DNA of 64,000 nt, from NCBI RefSeq assembly GCF_000255295.1, contig NC_017030.1, positions 3,534,001 to 3,598,000 of the forward strand. Reading direction: 5' to 3'. The notes beneath the pieces were generated by a model. That model worked only from the letters and a program-made list of their open reading frames with translations, ran no database searches and was not told the origin of the DNA. Made by a program: the position numbers and the translations under genes. Positions 33,001 through 40,674 of the stretch are shown here, one piece after another. Each line of letters starts with the position of its first letter. The first letter of the stretch is position 1. The DNA is from Corallococcus coralloides DSM 2259 (GTDB lineage: Bacteria; Myxococcota; Myxococcia; Myxococcales; Myxococcaceae).

Positions 33001-33762
33001 GCGCGCGTTCAGGGCGTTCTCGGCCTCGCGGATCTCCCGCTCCCCGGGGAGGAACACGAGGACGTCCCCGTTCGGGTCGAGCGAGATCACGTTCGCCACC
33101 GCATCGGCGACGGAGTCGGCGAGCTCGTCGTCCTCGGGGGGCGGCTCGTAGAGCACGTCCACCGGAAAGGTCCGGCCCTCTACCTGGATGACCGGAGCGC
33201 CCCCGAAGAACTGCGAGAAGCGCTCGGTCTCGATGGTGGCCGAGCTCACCACCACCTTGAGGTCGGGGCGCCGGGGGAGGATGCGCTTGAGCCATCCGAG
33301 CAGGAAGTCGATGGTGAGGCTGCGCTCGTGGGCCTCGTCGAGCACGATGGTGTCGTAGCGCTTCAGGAGCGGGTCGCTGTGGATCTGCGCGAGCAGCACG
33401 CCGTCGGTCATGAACTTCACGGCCGTCTGCCGGGACGAGCGGTCCTCGAAGCGAATCTGGTAGCCGACGTCCGTGCCCAGCTCCGTGCCGACCTCGCGTG
33501 CCACGCGCGCCGCCACGCTCGTCGCGGCGATACGCCGGGGCTGGGTGACGGCAATCTGACGCGGGCGGCCGCGCCCCATGGCGAGCAGGATCTTCGGCAG
33601 CTGCGTCGTCTTCCCCGAGCCGGTGGCCCCCGCGACGATGACCACCTGGTGGGCGGAGATGGCCGCGGTGATGTCCTCCACCCGGCTCGAGATGGGGAGC
33701 TCGGGGGGGAAGTGCAGGGTGGGCAAGCCGCCGGGGGAGGGGACGGGTGAGTCGCCGGACAT
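30052..33762 (-). CDS. hrpA: ATP-dependent RNA helicase HrpA
   Basis: A 1236-residue DEAH-box helicase, the usual length for HrpA. Motifs are Walker A G-A-T-G-S-G-K-T with K51, D-E-A-H-E-R-S, S-S-A-T-I-E, T-N-V-A-E-T-S-V-T-I-P-G, and a motif VI-like Q-R-K-G-R-C-G-R. The OB-fold (DUF1605-like) and the long HrpA-specific C-terminal half follow. It is involved in RNA handling and rescue of stalled ribosomes in other bacteria. The ATG at 33762 was chosen over 33867 because it gives the conserved start; upstream codons look non-coding. It converges with MgtC. Confidence 0.95.
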   Translation of the reverse strand: MSGDSPVPSPGGLPTLHFPPELPISSRVEDITAAISAHQVVIVAGATGSGKTTQLPKILLAMGRGRPRQIAVTQPRRIAATSVAARVAREVGTELGTDVGYQIRFEDRSSRQTAVKFMTDGVLLAQIHSDPLLKRYDTIVLDEAHERSLTIDFLLGWLKRILPRRPDLKVVVSSATIETERFSQFFGGAPVIQVEGRTFPVDVLYEPPPEDDELADSVADAVANVISLDPNGDVLVFLPGEREIREAENALNARELRGTVVQPLYARLSASEQSRVFATIPQRRIILATNVAETSVTIPGIVYVVDTGVARLSRYDPRSGTTRLHIEPVSQASADQRKGRCGRVREGICVRLYDEVSFTTRPAFTDPEIKRTGLAGVILRMKSLGLGDVEDFPFLDPPQPRAIAEGWRVLEELGAIEGKERTLTPLGHQLARFPVDPRIARMILAGADYGCLEEVLIVAAALNLQDPRERPRELAQKADELHRRFRDEHSDFAGLLKLWAFVREAEERGTSHLRRVCRDNFLSFLRVREWRDVQRQLEETVRELRLPRKGRGAPTRGDALHQALLTGLLSRIGQWNPEQRHYVGAKQTRFTVHPSSALAKKPPAWAMTFELVETSQLFARTVAKLDPEWLAPAAPHLLKRSYSDPHWSEKSARAIVKENATLFGIQVFKERPVPLASMDPARARLMFLEHALVRGEYRTRGAFQEKNQKVLDRVARLRDKARRSELLDSEALLTFFDQRVPADVTDGAGFEAWRRKAEAADPDVLVLSMEDALSHDPGLSPAHYPDTITLHGASVPVTYTFDPSAEDDGITLSVPLLLLAQLVPGELDWTIPGWQREKLTALLEQVPRAQRKQLGPVPELVDRLQKELVPFRGPMIPALARAVSRLCGMDVPEESFRADAVVPYLRLTLRVLDERGKELAKSRDVDALLEQHGGHARAALRSAAPASDWERKGLTAWTFGELPPFVTRRVGGLEVRTYPALVDRGATVDLTLLETSAAADAATRTGVRRLLMLAARGHVAVSAARMPPPFPSLDGAPPARGKADAFRALVLARSVDDAFKLAPGAPLPRTKAAFEALVHEGSPRIEREARDWTNAVVVTSSELAATLAALKTASKGPSGAAAVRDIRSQLGQLFPANLIEWIPLVRLLHYPRYLRAVQARLSRAVANPGKDAGKAAPFLPLWESFLAKSATARDQEAAQELRWAFEELRVAIFAPEVTTPVSVTVAKVGAALAALR

Positions 33763-33942
33763 GGCGGTATGGACTAGCACTGAAGCGCACGATTCGCCCC
33801 TGACGAATCGTGTGGGAGCCTGCTCGGCGGGCGTTCTTGGGGGGATTCTCCCAGCAGGCCAGGACACACCTGCATGCGAACTGCGGGAGTGACGCGCGAC
33901 GGAGGGATGCGCTCAACGCTCGCCGGGCCGTATCATCGTCAC

Positions 33943-34380
33943 ATGACGACGCGGCGCACGCTCACCGACCTGATGAACGAAGTGGCTGGCCGCGCCCACG
34001 AATGGTCATCGCCGCAGGACCTTGGCTGCGATCGCATGACGGTCATGGCCGCCTGGCTGGCGAGCGACGATCCGGTAGCGATGCTGTTCCTGCTCGCCGC
34101 GGTGCATCCCCGACGCGAAGTGGAGAAGTGCGTCGAGCTGGCGACCGCAATGTCGTTCTTCGAGCCCATGCGGTACCAAGCACACCTGATGAGTCGCCGC
34201 CTCCCCGGCATGAACTTCAATGGTCGGTCACTGTTCTACTTCATTTCTCTCTACCAGCGGCTGCGCGCCGCCCTGCAGGCGTTCGAGGACACCGAGCGGT
34301 CGCGGCTCGGGCTCGAGCTCGCCACAGCGATCCGCGTCGTCGTCCCCGATCCGTTCACGCTCGTCGGGCCCGCCGCATAG
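33943..34380 (+). CDS. Hypothetical protein
   Basis: A 145-residue protein from an ATG at 33943. It is mostly helical, with a conserved-looking block of Leu/Arg-rich helices and no signal peptide or membrane segment. No family is recognised. It is divergent from hrpA, with about 180 bp between. The reading frame is preferred over a longer +1 frame at 33810 because the latter is Arg-rich and shadow-like. The gene is probable but not certain. Confidence 0.6.
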   Translation: MTTRRTLTDLMNEVAGRAHEWSSPQDLGCDRMTVMAAWLASDDPVAMLFLLAAVHPRREVEKCVELATAMSFFEPMRYQAHLMSRRLPGMNFNGRSLFYFISLYQRLRAALQAFEDTERSRLGLELATAIRVVVPDPFTLVGPAA

Positions 34381-34603
34381 GGCCCGGAGATGAACAAGGC
34401 GATCGCCGTTGAGCAACCCTGACCCATCCAGCCGCGGCGTGCGTGCTTCGGAGCCTCTTGCCCGTCAGAGCAGTACGTAGGCAGGATCAGGTCGGCCCAA
34501 CCGGACCGGTTCCCGCGTCTTGAGCACCATTGTCCGTCCCAATCTCACGCGTACAGCGGGGCGTGCATGACATTAGATGACGTCGTGCCATGACCCAAAC
34601 GCA
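34381..34603. other. Intergenic region
   Basis: About 220 bases with no convincing open frame. It separates the hypothetical gene from the terminator that serves the minus-strand cysteine-rich lipoprotein. Confidence 0.5.
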
Positions 34604-34635
34604 GCGGCCCGCCCTGAAAGTCCAGGGTGGGCCGC
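34604..34635 (-). terminator. Terminator hairpin for the cysteine-rich lipoprotein gene
   Basis: A GC-rich stem of 13 bases with one G-T pair (GCGGCCC... / ...GGGCCGC) and a 6-base loop, about 45 bases past the stop of the gene at 34681. Read on the minus strand it runs into a short T-containing stretch. Confidence 0.75.
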
Positions 34636-34680
34636 CTCGCCTACAGGACAAGAGGTGTTCTCTTGGTACCTTTGAAGCTG

Positions 34681-34950
34681 CTAGCAGACGCCGTCGCGGA
34701 TGGAGCAGTAGTTGACGCAGGCCGAGCCAGAGTAGGCAATGATCTCGGTGCCGTCGCAGCAGTAGCACATGAGCCAGGAAGCACGCTTCTCAGCCGCATC
34801 GGTGGGACCGCACGTCGCCTCACACTCGGCAACCGAACCGCTACACGTGGTGCCGTTGGCGCACGCAACGTTCATCTCTCCGTCGGACGTGCCACCACAC
34901 CCTGCCAACAGTCCCGCTGCCATCAACCCCGCGAGGATTGCCCTTCGCAT
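34681..34950 (-). CDS. Small cysteine-rich lipoprotein
   Basis: An 89-residue protein with a clear lipoprotein signal (hydrophobic stretch, then L-L-A-G-C at residue 18). The mature part carries ten further cysteines in about 70 residues, including a C-Y-C-C cluster, so it should be disulphide-rich outside the cytoplasm. There is no recognised family. Terminator and gene are well separated from neighbours. Confidence 0.8.
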   Translation of the reverse strand: MRRAILAGLMAAGLLAGCGGTSDGEMNVACANGTTCSGSVAECEATCGPTDAAEKRASWLMCYCCDGTEIIAYSGSACVNYCSIRDGVC

Positions 34951-35233
34951 CTGTGTGTCTCCCGTTTGAGTGCTGCCCGGTCACGATAAGCCAGGGTGCC
35001 TCCCCGTTGGGAAGATCATGTCTGCCACAACAGGCCTGGATTGTGCGGACATGGCGTATGCCTGAAATTGACTGAAAGTGGCGTCGCCCCCAGTGCCTGG
35101 CCCGGTAGCGGAAATGCGAATGGTGACAGACTTGAGATTGCCTCCTCTCACGCGACGCGCGCTCGCGCTGGGAGTCTGGTGCGCTCCTGACGCATCTCGC
35201 GTATGGGAGGGATCCACGAGCACAGGTCGTGTC

Positions 35234-35560
35234 ATGGGCTTGGCGGCGCGTGTCGCACTGCTGGCGGTGTGGGGTTGTGTCCTCAGCGTGTCGTGTGCGA
35301 AGCGACCCGTGGACTACGCACGGGAACAGGCGCGAACCCTCGCGCCAGCGAAGTTGGAGTCCTCGTCGCAGCCCTCGACGGGGCCGGTCCGGAAGATTCG
35401 GGTCCGGGTCTACGCGGACTCGGACTCTCGGGAGCAGGTGGTGCGCTGGCGAAGCAGCGTCGTGTCCCAGTTGCAGCGCGCGAGCGCGGTGATGCAGGGG
35501 CCGCTTGGCGTTGTCTTCGAGCCCGCGCGCCGCTTCGATGAAGAGGCGCAAGCGAGGTAG
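35234..35560 (+). CDS. Probable truncated lipoprotein (metalloprotease-like N-terminus)
   Basis: A 108-residue product with a lipoprotein-type signal peptide (L-S-V-S-C at about 21) followed by a domain start (K-I-R-V-R-V-Y-A-D-S-D, V-V-R-W-R). The pattern resembles the N-terminal part of longer myxobacterial secreted putative matrixin-type metalloproteases. Here the frame stops at about residue 108, before any HExxH site. That suggests a 3'-truncated gene, although a short genuine protein cannot be excluded. The GST gene ends 18 bp downstream on the other strand. Confidence 0.5.
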   Translation: MGLAARVALLAVWGCVLSVSCAKRPVDYAREQARTLAPAKLESSSQPSTGPVRKIRVRVYADSDSREQVVRWRSSVVSQLQRASAVMQGPLGVVFEPARRFDEEAQAR

Positions 35561-35578
35561 AGCGCCGCGAGCGGCTGC

Positions 35579-36220
35579 TCAGCTCCGGGCGGCCGGCGGC
35601 GGCATGGGGGGCGCAGTGCGCTGCCACGCTTCCAGTTCCTGCACGCGCCCCAGCCAGGCCCGGAGGTTCGCGTAGCCTTCGATGGGTAGACGCGCCGGGC
35701 CCGCGAGGGCGAACGACGCGGCGAGCGAGAGGTCCGCGAGCGTCAGGCGCTCCTGAGTCACCCACGTCCTGCCCGCCAGGTGCGAGTCCAGCACGGGCGC
35801 GGTCTGCGCGAAGAGGGCCTCGCCGCGCGCGACCTCGGCGGGGTCCGGCGGCCCGCGGCCGGTGCGCTGCTTCACGAAGTTCTCCTGGACGAGCACGGTG
35901 TTCGCCGGGGCCATGTGGGCCGAGCACCAGAACAGCCAGCGGTTCACGTCGGCGCGGCCCTGCGCGTCCGTCGGGAGCAGGGTCTGCCCCGGCGTCTTCT
36001 CCGCGAGGTACACCATGATGGCGCGCGACTCCCAGAGCACGAAGCCGCCGTCGTCCAGGACGGGGACGCGCCCGTTGGGGTTGATGCCCAGATACGACGC
36101 CTCGCGCTGCTTGCCCGTGGTGAGATCCACCACGATGCGCTCAAGGGGAATGTCGAGGTGGGCGGCCACGAGCAGCACGCGGCGCGAGTTTCCGGACAGG
36201 GGGTGGAAGAAGAGCTTCAA
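35579..36220 (-). CDS. Glutathione S-transferase family protein
   Basis: A 213-residue GST. The start is TTG at 36220, with GGAGG six bases upstream; the first residues (K-L-F-F-H-P-L-S-G-N-S-R-R-V) form the thioredoxin-like glutathione site. The G-site V-P-V-L-D-D and E-S-R-A-I blocks near residues 50-68 follow. The C-terminal helical domain has L-T-L-A-D-L-S-L-A-A. Glutathione itself is uncommon in myxobacteria, so the real thiol or substrate is unknown. No operon partner. Confidence 0.9.
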   Translation of the reverse strand: MKLFFHPLSGNSRRVLLVAAHLDIPLERIVVDLTTGKQREASYLGINPNGRVPVLDDGGFVLWESRAIMVYLAEKTPGQTLLPTDAQGRADVNRWLFWCSAHMAPANTVLVQENFVKQRTGRGPPDPAEVARGEALFAQTAPVLDSHLAGRTWVTQERLTLADLSLAASFALAGPARLPIEGYANLRAWLGRVQELEAWQRTAPPMPPPAARS

Positions 36221-36618
36221 GACGGACCTCCGGGACAGCACGGGTGGAAGGGAGGACCTATCCACCCGGAGTGACAAGGGGCTGTCAGGTTTCGTCAGGG
36301 GGACGGCTTCAGGACGTAGAGGAACTCCTTCTCCGTCTGTCCGCGCGCCACCACCGGTCCATCCCGCAGGAGGACCACCTCCTCCATCGGGTCGGGGAAG
36401 TGGACGAACGGCGAGAGCTCCCGCCTCCGGTGGCCGGGCCGCCATTGGAGACAGCGCGATGGCTATTGACTCTTGCAGGGATGGATCTTGGGGTGATGTA
36501 AGCGTTGGGCCGGAGACAGTTCTGACGTATGGCGTCTGTCATTGTCTCCCGGTGCGCGCTTCTGCTGCGTGGCGTGCCTGTCTTTCGCGCAGGCACATTC
36601 CCACACCCAGGAGTGCCG
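36221..36618. other. Intergenic region with possible gene remnant
   Basis: About 400 bases. On the minus strand at 36295-36430 a short frame encodes an acidic and hydrophobic piece (H-F-P-D-P-M-E-E-V-V-L-L-R-D-G) ending in a stop. It has coding-like composition but no start, so it may be the tail of a lost gene. The rest should hold the promoter of the cysteine-rich secreted protein at 36619. Confidence 0.4.
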
Positions 36619-36909
36619 ATGAACGCGCTGAAGAAGTCCCTTCTCGCCGTCGCCGCTGTCCTCGCCGTGGCCCCCGCGTCCGCCTTTGCTCTTCCGCTGC
36701 AGTGCTGGGATACCTGCGAGGGTATTTGCGACGACCCCTGTTTCCTGGGGACCCGCCTCACCACCTGTGGCGCGGCGGGCTACTGCTTCCAGCCCGCGCA
36801 GCCTTCGCAGGAGAGCGCTTCGGTCTCCTCCGAGCAGGGCCAGCGCTCCGACGACACCGCGCCGGTCTGCGACGCCGACCATCCGGGCACGGAGCAGGCT
36901 GAGAGCTGA
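36619..36909 (+). CDS. Small secreted cysteine-rich protein
   Basis: A 96-residue protein with a Sec signal peptide (K-K-S-L-L-A-V-A-A-V then A-S-A, cleavage near residue 23). The mature part has seven cysteines, followed by a Ser/Gln/Glu/Asp-rich C-terminal tail. A GGAG lies a few bases before the ATG and a strong hairpin follows the stop, so it is a single-gene unit. No family is recognised. Confidence 0.78.
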   Translation: MNALKKSLLAVAAVLAVAPASAFALPLQCWDTCEGICDDPCFLGTRLTTCGAAGYCFQPAQPSQESASVSSEQGQRSDDTAPVCDADHPGTEQAES

Positions 36910-36923
36910 GCGGTCTTGAACGT

Positions 36924-36957
36924 CCACGAGACCCGGCATCGCGTCCGGGCCTCGTGG
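36924..36957 (+). terminator. Terminator of the cysteine-rich secreted protein gene
   Basis: CCACGAG and CTCGTGG arms plus CCCGG/CCGGG form a near-perfect stem about 15 bases after the stop, followed by TTTC. Outer CTTGAA/TTTCAAG bases extend the pairing. Confidence 0.8.
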
Positions 36958-36997
36958 TTTCAAGGCCGGAGTGCCTCAGCCCCTCTGAACTCCGCGG

Positions 36998-37636
36998 TCA
37001 GTCCAGATGGCCCCGGAGCGATGGCTCGAGCTGTTGCAGCATCTCTCGGGCCTGCTCTTCCTCCGTCAGGTGCCGCTCGTAGCGCAGCCGGCCCGCCGCG
37101 AGTTCCCAGCAGTCGAGAATATCCTCGCACTGCGTCAGGATGGCGTACCAGCGCGCATCCTCGAGCAGCGGCGCGGCACTCTCGAGGATGCGATGCGCCA
37201 GTTCGTACTGCGCGTACACCATGTCAGCGCCAGCCGGCATGAACTCGAGGTAGAGCGCAGCAGGCAGCCGCGGGGCGCTGTCACTCGGGAGGAAGCGCAG
37301 CCCACGACGGCCGGCCCCCGGCTCGAACAACCCTATTGCGTTGCGCGGGGGTCCCCCTCCCATGTCCGGGTTCCGCGCCAGCGCCTCGGTCACCAATCGC
37401 CGCGCCTCCTCCTCGCGTCCTGCCCGGACGGGGAGCGCGGCGGTCCATCGGGTGTGGACCGGAGCGACCTGCCAGACGCGGACGGTATGCATCAGCGAGG
37501 ACCCGAGCCCCTCCAGGTGCGCCGAGGTCGCCTTGCGGCCGGGCTGATTTCGACTCATCGAATGCCCAACATAGAGCAGCCGGAAATGTGCGTCGAGCGA
37601 GCCCGGGTTTCGTCGGACGACACGAACCGCGTTCAA
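36998..37636 (-). CDS. Hypothetical helical protein
   Basis: Up to 212 residues. The first ATG is at 37636, but the region before M27 (ATG at 37558) looks weak, and a start at about residue 49 (M-H-T-V-R-V-W) is also plausible. There is no clear ribosome site to decide. The protein is mainly helical and acidic, with R-E-E-E-A-R-R-L-V-T-E-A-L-A-R-N and a C-terminal E-E-E-Q-A-R-E-M-L block, perhaps TPR-like. No family is recognised. Confidence 0.55.
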   Translation of the reverse strand: MNAVRVVRRNPGSLDAHFRLLYVGHSMSRNQPGRKATSAHLEGLGSSLMHTVRVWQVAPVHTRWTAALPVRAGREEEARRLVTEALARNPDMGGGPPRNAIGLFEPGAGRRGLRFLPSDSAPRLPAALYLEFMPAGADMVYAQYELAHRILESAAPLLEDARWYAILTQCEDILDCWELAAGRLRYERHLTEEEQAREMLQQLEPSLRGHLD

Positions 37637-37648
37637 TCCCTCTCCAAA

Positions 37649-37678
37649 CGCCGCCCCGGATGTCCCCCCGGGGCGGCG
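37649..37678 (-). terminator. Terminator of the PHB-depolymerase-type esterase gene
   Basis: A perfect 11-base GC stem (CGCCGCCCCGG / CCGGGGCGGCG) with an 8-base loop, 9 bases past the esterase stop on the minus strand. Confidence 0.8.
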
Positions 37679-37686
37679 TGCGTGGA

Positions 37687-39570
37687 CTACGGGGTGTAGA
37701 CGACGGTGAGCGTGGCGTTCGCACCGTCCTTCACGAAGAGGTAGGCCGTCGCCGCGGGATTCTGGGCGAAGCGCAGGCGCAGCTGCGTCCGGCCCCGCGT
37801 GTTGACGGCGGACGTCCCCGCCCCCGAGAAGTCCGTGGAGCGGATGGTGCCCGCGGTGAACTTCGCGACGCCCGCCACGGCGCTCGCGGTCGCAGGGGCG
37901 GCCCAGTCGCCCGTCTCCGTCGCGGCCGCGTTGAAGGTGCCCGTGGCCACGTCGATGACGAGCGTGTTGCCCGCCGGGCTGGCCCAGGGGTCTCCGGAGC
38001 CGGACGCGTAGGAGAGCGTCAGGAACGCCTGGGTGATGCTGGCGGTGTCCGGCAGGCTGGACGTGTCGAACGACAGCAGGGAGCGGTTGTGCTTGCCGTC
38101 CACCCCCCGTCCCAACGCCAGGCCCGTGAGCGTCCCGAGCTCCGCCGCGCTCCCGTCCGCGTTCGCCTTCACGTAGCCATCCTCCGCCGCGATGCTGGTG
38201 AAGCTGACCATCGTCGGCGTCGTCCCGCTGTTGCTCACGGCGACGGACGTGTCCGCGTCCAGCGCGGAGTTCCCCGCCGCATCGAACGCCCGGGCTCCCA
38301 GCACATGCGAGCCGTTGGCGACCGTCGTGGTGTCCCAGCTGAACGCATGGGGCGCCGTGCTGGCCGTGCCCACGAGGTTCCCATCCACGTAGAAGTCCAC
38401 CCGCGTGACGCCGACATTGTCGGAAGCGCTCGCGGTCACCGTCACGGTGCCACTCACCGTGGCGCCAGAGACGGGCGCCGTCACGTTCACCGTGGGCGCG
38501 GTGGTGTCATCCGGCGGAGTGCTGGCTTCCGTGAGCCCGAAGAAGAGCGCCTGGTGATACACGCCACAGAGGTTCACGTCGGACTGGTACGCGCCCGTCG
38601 CGCCACAGGCGGTGCTGCTCCCCGGAAAGCTGTACTGCGGATCCACCGGGACGGCGTGACCCATGCCGGTGAGCTCATAGGTCTCCACCAGCGCCGTGCC
38701 CGCGCTGTCCCGGTACACCTTGTGCGGGAAGCCCCCCACGGTGTCCGTCGTGTCCGGCGTCTGATCGATTCCGTGCACCTGGGTCCACTGCTTCATGGAC
38801 TCGGTGAGGTTGGAGGGCCTCACCGTGAAGTCATTCGTGCCATGCCAGATGGAGACGCGCGGCCAGGGCCCCGTGTAGCCCGGGTAGGCGTTGCGCACGA
38901 GGTCCGCCCACGCCGCGGGCGTCTTGCTGACGCCGGGGCTCATGCAGCTGAAGCCCTCGGTCATGGAGTTGGCGCACCGGTACGGGCCGCCCGAGTTGAT
39001 GGCGCCCGCCGCGAAGACGTCCGGGTAGGTGGCCAACATGGCGGGAACCATGAAGCCTCCCGCGGAGAAACCCGTGACGAACACCCGCGCCGGGTCGATG
39101 GAGTAGGCGGCCTTCATGGCGTCCACCATCTGCTTGATGGACAGCGCCTCACCCGCGCCGCGCGCGATGTCCCCCGGCTCGAACCAGTTGAAGCAGCTGG
39201 TGGGGTTGTTGCTGCTCGGCTGCTGCGCGTAGACGACGTAGAACTTGTAGACGTTCGACGCCGCGGTCCACCCACCGGGCTCCACGCCCGCGGCGTTCTG
39301 CGTGCACCCGTGCAACACCACCACCAGCGGTGCATGGGCTGGCATTCCCGCGGGCACCTGCCGGAACATCTGGAGGTTGCCAGGGTTGGACCCGAAGCCC
39401 GTCACCTGCGTCAGCCCCTGCTCCACCTGCTCGACCTGGGGGACGCCGGTGTCCGGCGCTTCGGCTCCCAGCGGGCCGCAGCCTACGGCCGCCGCGACGG
39501 CCAACGCCGCGACGCGAAACCCGGGGACGTGCGTGAACCACCCAAGACGACGAATGCCTCGACCGTGCAT
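37687..39570 (-). CDS. Secreted PHB-depolymerase-type esterase with Ig-like and DNRLRE-like domains
   Basis: A 627-residue lipoprotein-type protein (start ATG 39570 after GGAGG; lipobox Cys31). Residues about 60-350 are an esterase of the PHB depolymerase family: L-H-G-C-T-Q-N oxyanion block, Ser169 in G-F-S-A-G-G, and a His in G-M-G-H near the domain end. A bacterial Ig-like domain (V-N-V-T-A-P, V-D-F-Y-V-D-G) follows at about 365-470. A C-terminal DNRLRE-like beta-domain comes last. It likely cleaves extracellular polyesters or feruloyl/acetyl esters; the Ig and DNRLRE parts would serve adhesion or export. Substrate is inference. Confidence 0.88.
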   Translation of the reverse strand: MHGRGIRRLGWFTHVPGFRVAALAVAAAVGCGPLGAEAPDTGVPQVEQVEQGLTQVTGFGSNPGNLQMFRQVPAGMPAHAPLVVVLHGCTQNAAGVEPGGWTAASNVYKFYVVYAQQPSSNNPTSCFNWFEPGDIARGAGEALSIKQMVDAMKAAYSIDPARVFVTGFSAGGFMVPAMLATYPDVFAAGAINSGGPYRCANSMTEGFSCMSPGVSKTPAAWADLVRNAYPGYTGPWPRVSIWHGTNDFTVRPSNLTESMKQWTQVHGIDQTPDTTDTVGGFPHKVYRDSAGTALVETYELTGMGHAVPVDPQYSFPGSSTACGATGAYQSDVNLCGVYHQALFFGLTEASTPPDDTTAPTVNVTAPVSGATVSGTVTVTASASDNVGVTRVDFYVDGNLVGTASTAPHAFSWDTTTVANGSHVLGARAFDAAGNSALDADTSVAVSNSGTTPTMVSFTSIAAEDGYVKANADGSAAELGTLTGLALGRGVDGKHNRSLLSFDTSSLPDTASITQAFLTLSYASGSGDPWASPAGNTLVIDVATGTFNAAATETGDWAAPATASAVAGVAKFTAGTIRSTDFSGAGTSAVNTRGRTQLRLRFAQNPAATAYLFVKDGANATLTVVYTP

Positions 39571-39619
39571 GGTGCCTCCCTGGCCGCCACGGGGGAGGAG
39601 GGTGGGCGGCCGAGTCCGT

Positions 39620-40672
39620 CTAGGGTTCGGGTGCCCTGGCCTCCGGCAGGCTCTTGAGGAACGCCTCCAGCGCCGCGTTGAACGGCACCGGGCAGTCGAG
39701 CTGCACCGTGTGGCCACACCCTTCCAATCCCACCAGCTTCGAGCCCGGGATGCGCGCGTGGCCGTATTCGAAGATGTCCCGCGGGAAGCCACCGTGCAGG
39801 AACGGGTTGGGAATCAGGCGGTCCGCTTCCCCGAAGAGGATGATGGTGGGGGCGGTGATGCGGTGGAGGTTGTCGCGCACGAAGTCGTCGTTGGCGAGCC
39901 CCCGCACCGAGCGCACGTTGGCATAGGCATACGCGTCGAACTCGGGCGACTTCGCCAGCCGCACGCGCTCCTCGATGAGCCACTCCAGCTCCGGCCGCCA
40001 GTGCTGGAAGTTGGCCTGCCGCACGCTGCCCCAGATGCCGTACTCGGGTGCGGTCTTGATGAACTCCGTGCTCATCACCCGCGCGAACCAGTCCTTCTCC
40101 TTCTGGGAGAACTTCTCGAAGCCCGCGGGCGACACCAGCACCAGCCCGGAGGGCTCGTCCGGGTAGCGGATGGCATACGACAGCGCCGTCTGCCCTCCCA
40201 TGGAGTGGCCCACCAGGATGGGATGCTCGACGCCCAGGCTCCGCGTCAGCTCACGCACCGCGTCCGCCATGGCCTCCATGGTGTACGGAAAGGAGCCGGG
40301 CTTGTCGGACTTGCCATACCCGGGCAGGTCCACCGCGATGACGTGGTAGCCCGCGCGCTGGAGCGCGTCGATTTGCGCGCTCCAGAACTTCAGGTAGCTG
40401 CCCAGGCCATGGATGAGCACCACGGTGCGCGCGCCGGGCGCGGCGGGCAGCTCCACGTAGGCCATCTCTGGCACGCGCGCCATGCGGTAGGTGGCCGCCG
40501 TCTCGGGCAGGGCCAGCCGCTTCAGCGGCCAGGGCTCCTTCGCCCCAGGCGACGCGTAGTCCAGGTCCTGGAACGCCAGCGGCGGCGCGCTGGCGTACGA
40601 GCGCACGCAGCCGGTGGAGGAACCCAGCCCCGCCACGAGCAGCAGGGCCTTGAGGGCGCGGAAGGGGCTCAT
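39620..40672 (-). CDS. Alpha/beta-hydrolase lipoprotein
   Basis: A 350-residue hydrolase with a lipoprotein signal (S-S-T-G-C at residue 22). It has the H-G-L-G oxyanion strand, Ser157 in G-H-S-M-G-G, an acidic residue in I-L-F-G-E-A-D, and the C-terminal G-C-G-H-T histidine. It is related to haloalkane-dehalogenase/lipase type enzymes acting outside the inner membrane. It starts 2 bp after the stop of the outer-membrane barrel and ends 49 bp before the esterase gene, so the three genes are probably one operon. Confidence 0.88.
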   Translation of the reverse strand: MSPFRALKALLLVAGLGSSTGCVRSYASAPPLAFQDLDYASPGAKEPWPLKRLALPETAATYRMARVPEMAYVELPAAPGARTVVLIHGLGSYLKFWSAQIDALQRAGYHVIAVDLPGYGKSDKPGSFPYTMEAMADAVRELTRSLGVEHPILVGHSMGGQTALSYAIRYPDEPSGLVLVSPAGFEKFSQKEKDWFARVMSTEFIKTAPEYGIWGSVRQANFQHWRPELEWLIEERVRLAKSPEFDAYAYANVRSVRGLANDDFVRDNLHRITAPTIILFGEADRLIPNPFLHGGFPRDIFEYGHARIPGSKLVGLEGCGHTVQLDCPVPFNAALEAFLKSLPEARAPEP

Positions 40673-40674
40673 GG

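Noticed and set aside
30526-33750. A 1074-residue plus-strand open frame opposite hrpA
   Set aside because: It lies wholly antisense to a helicase with all motifs intact and has shadow composition.
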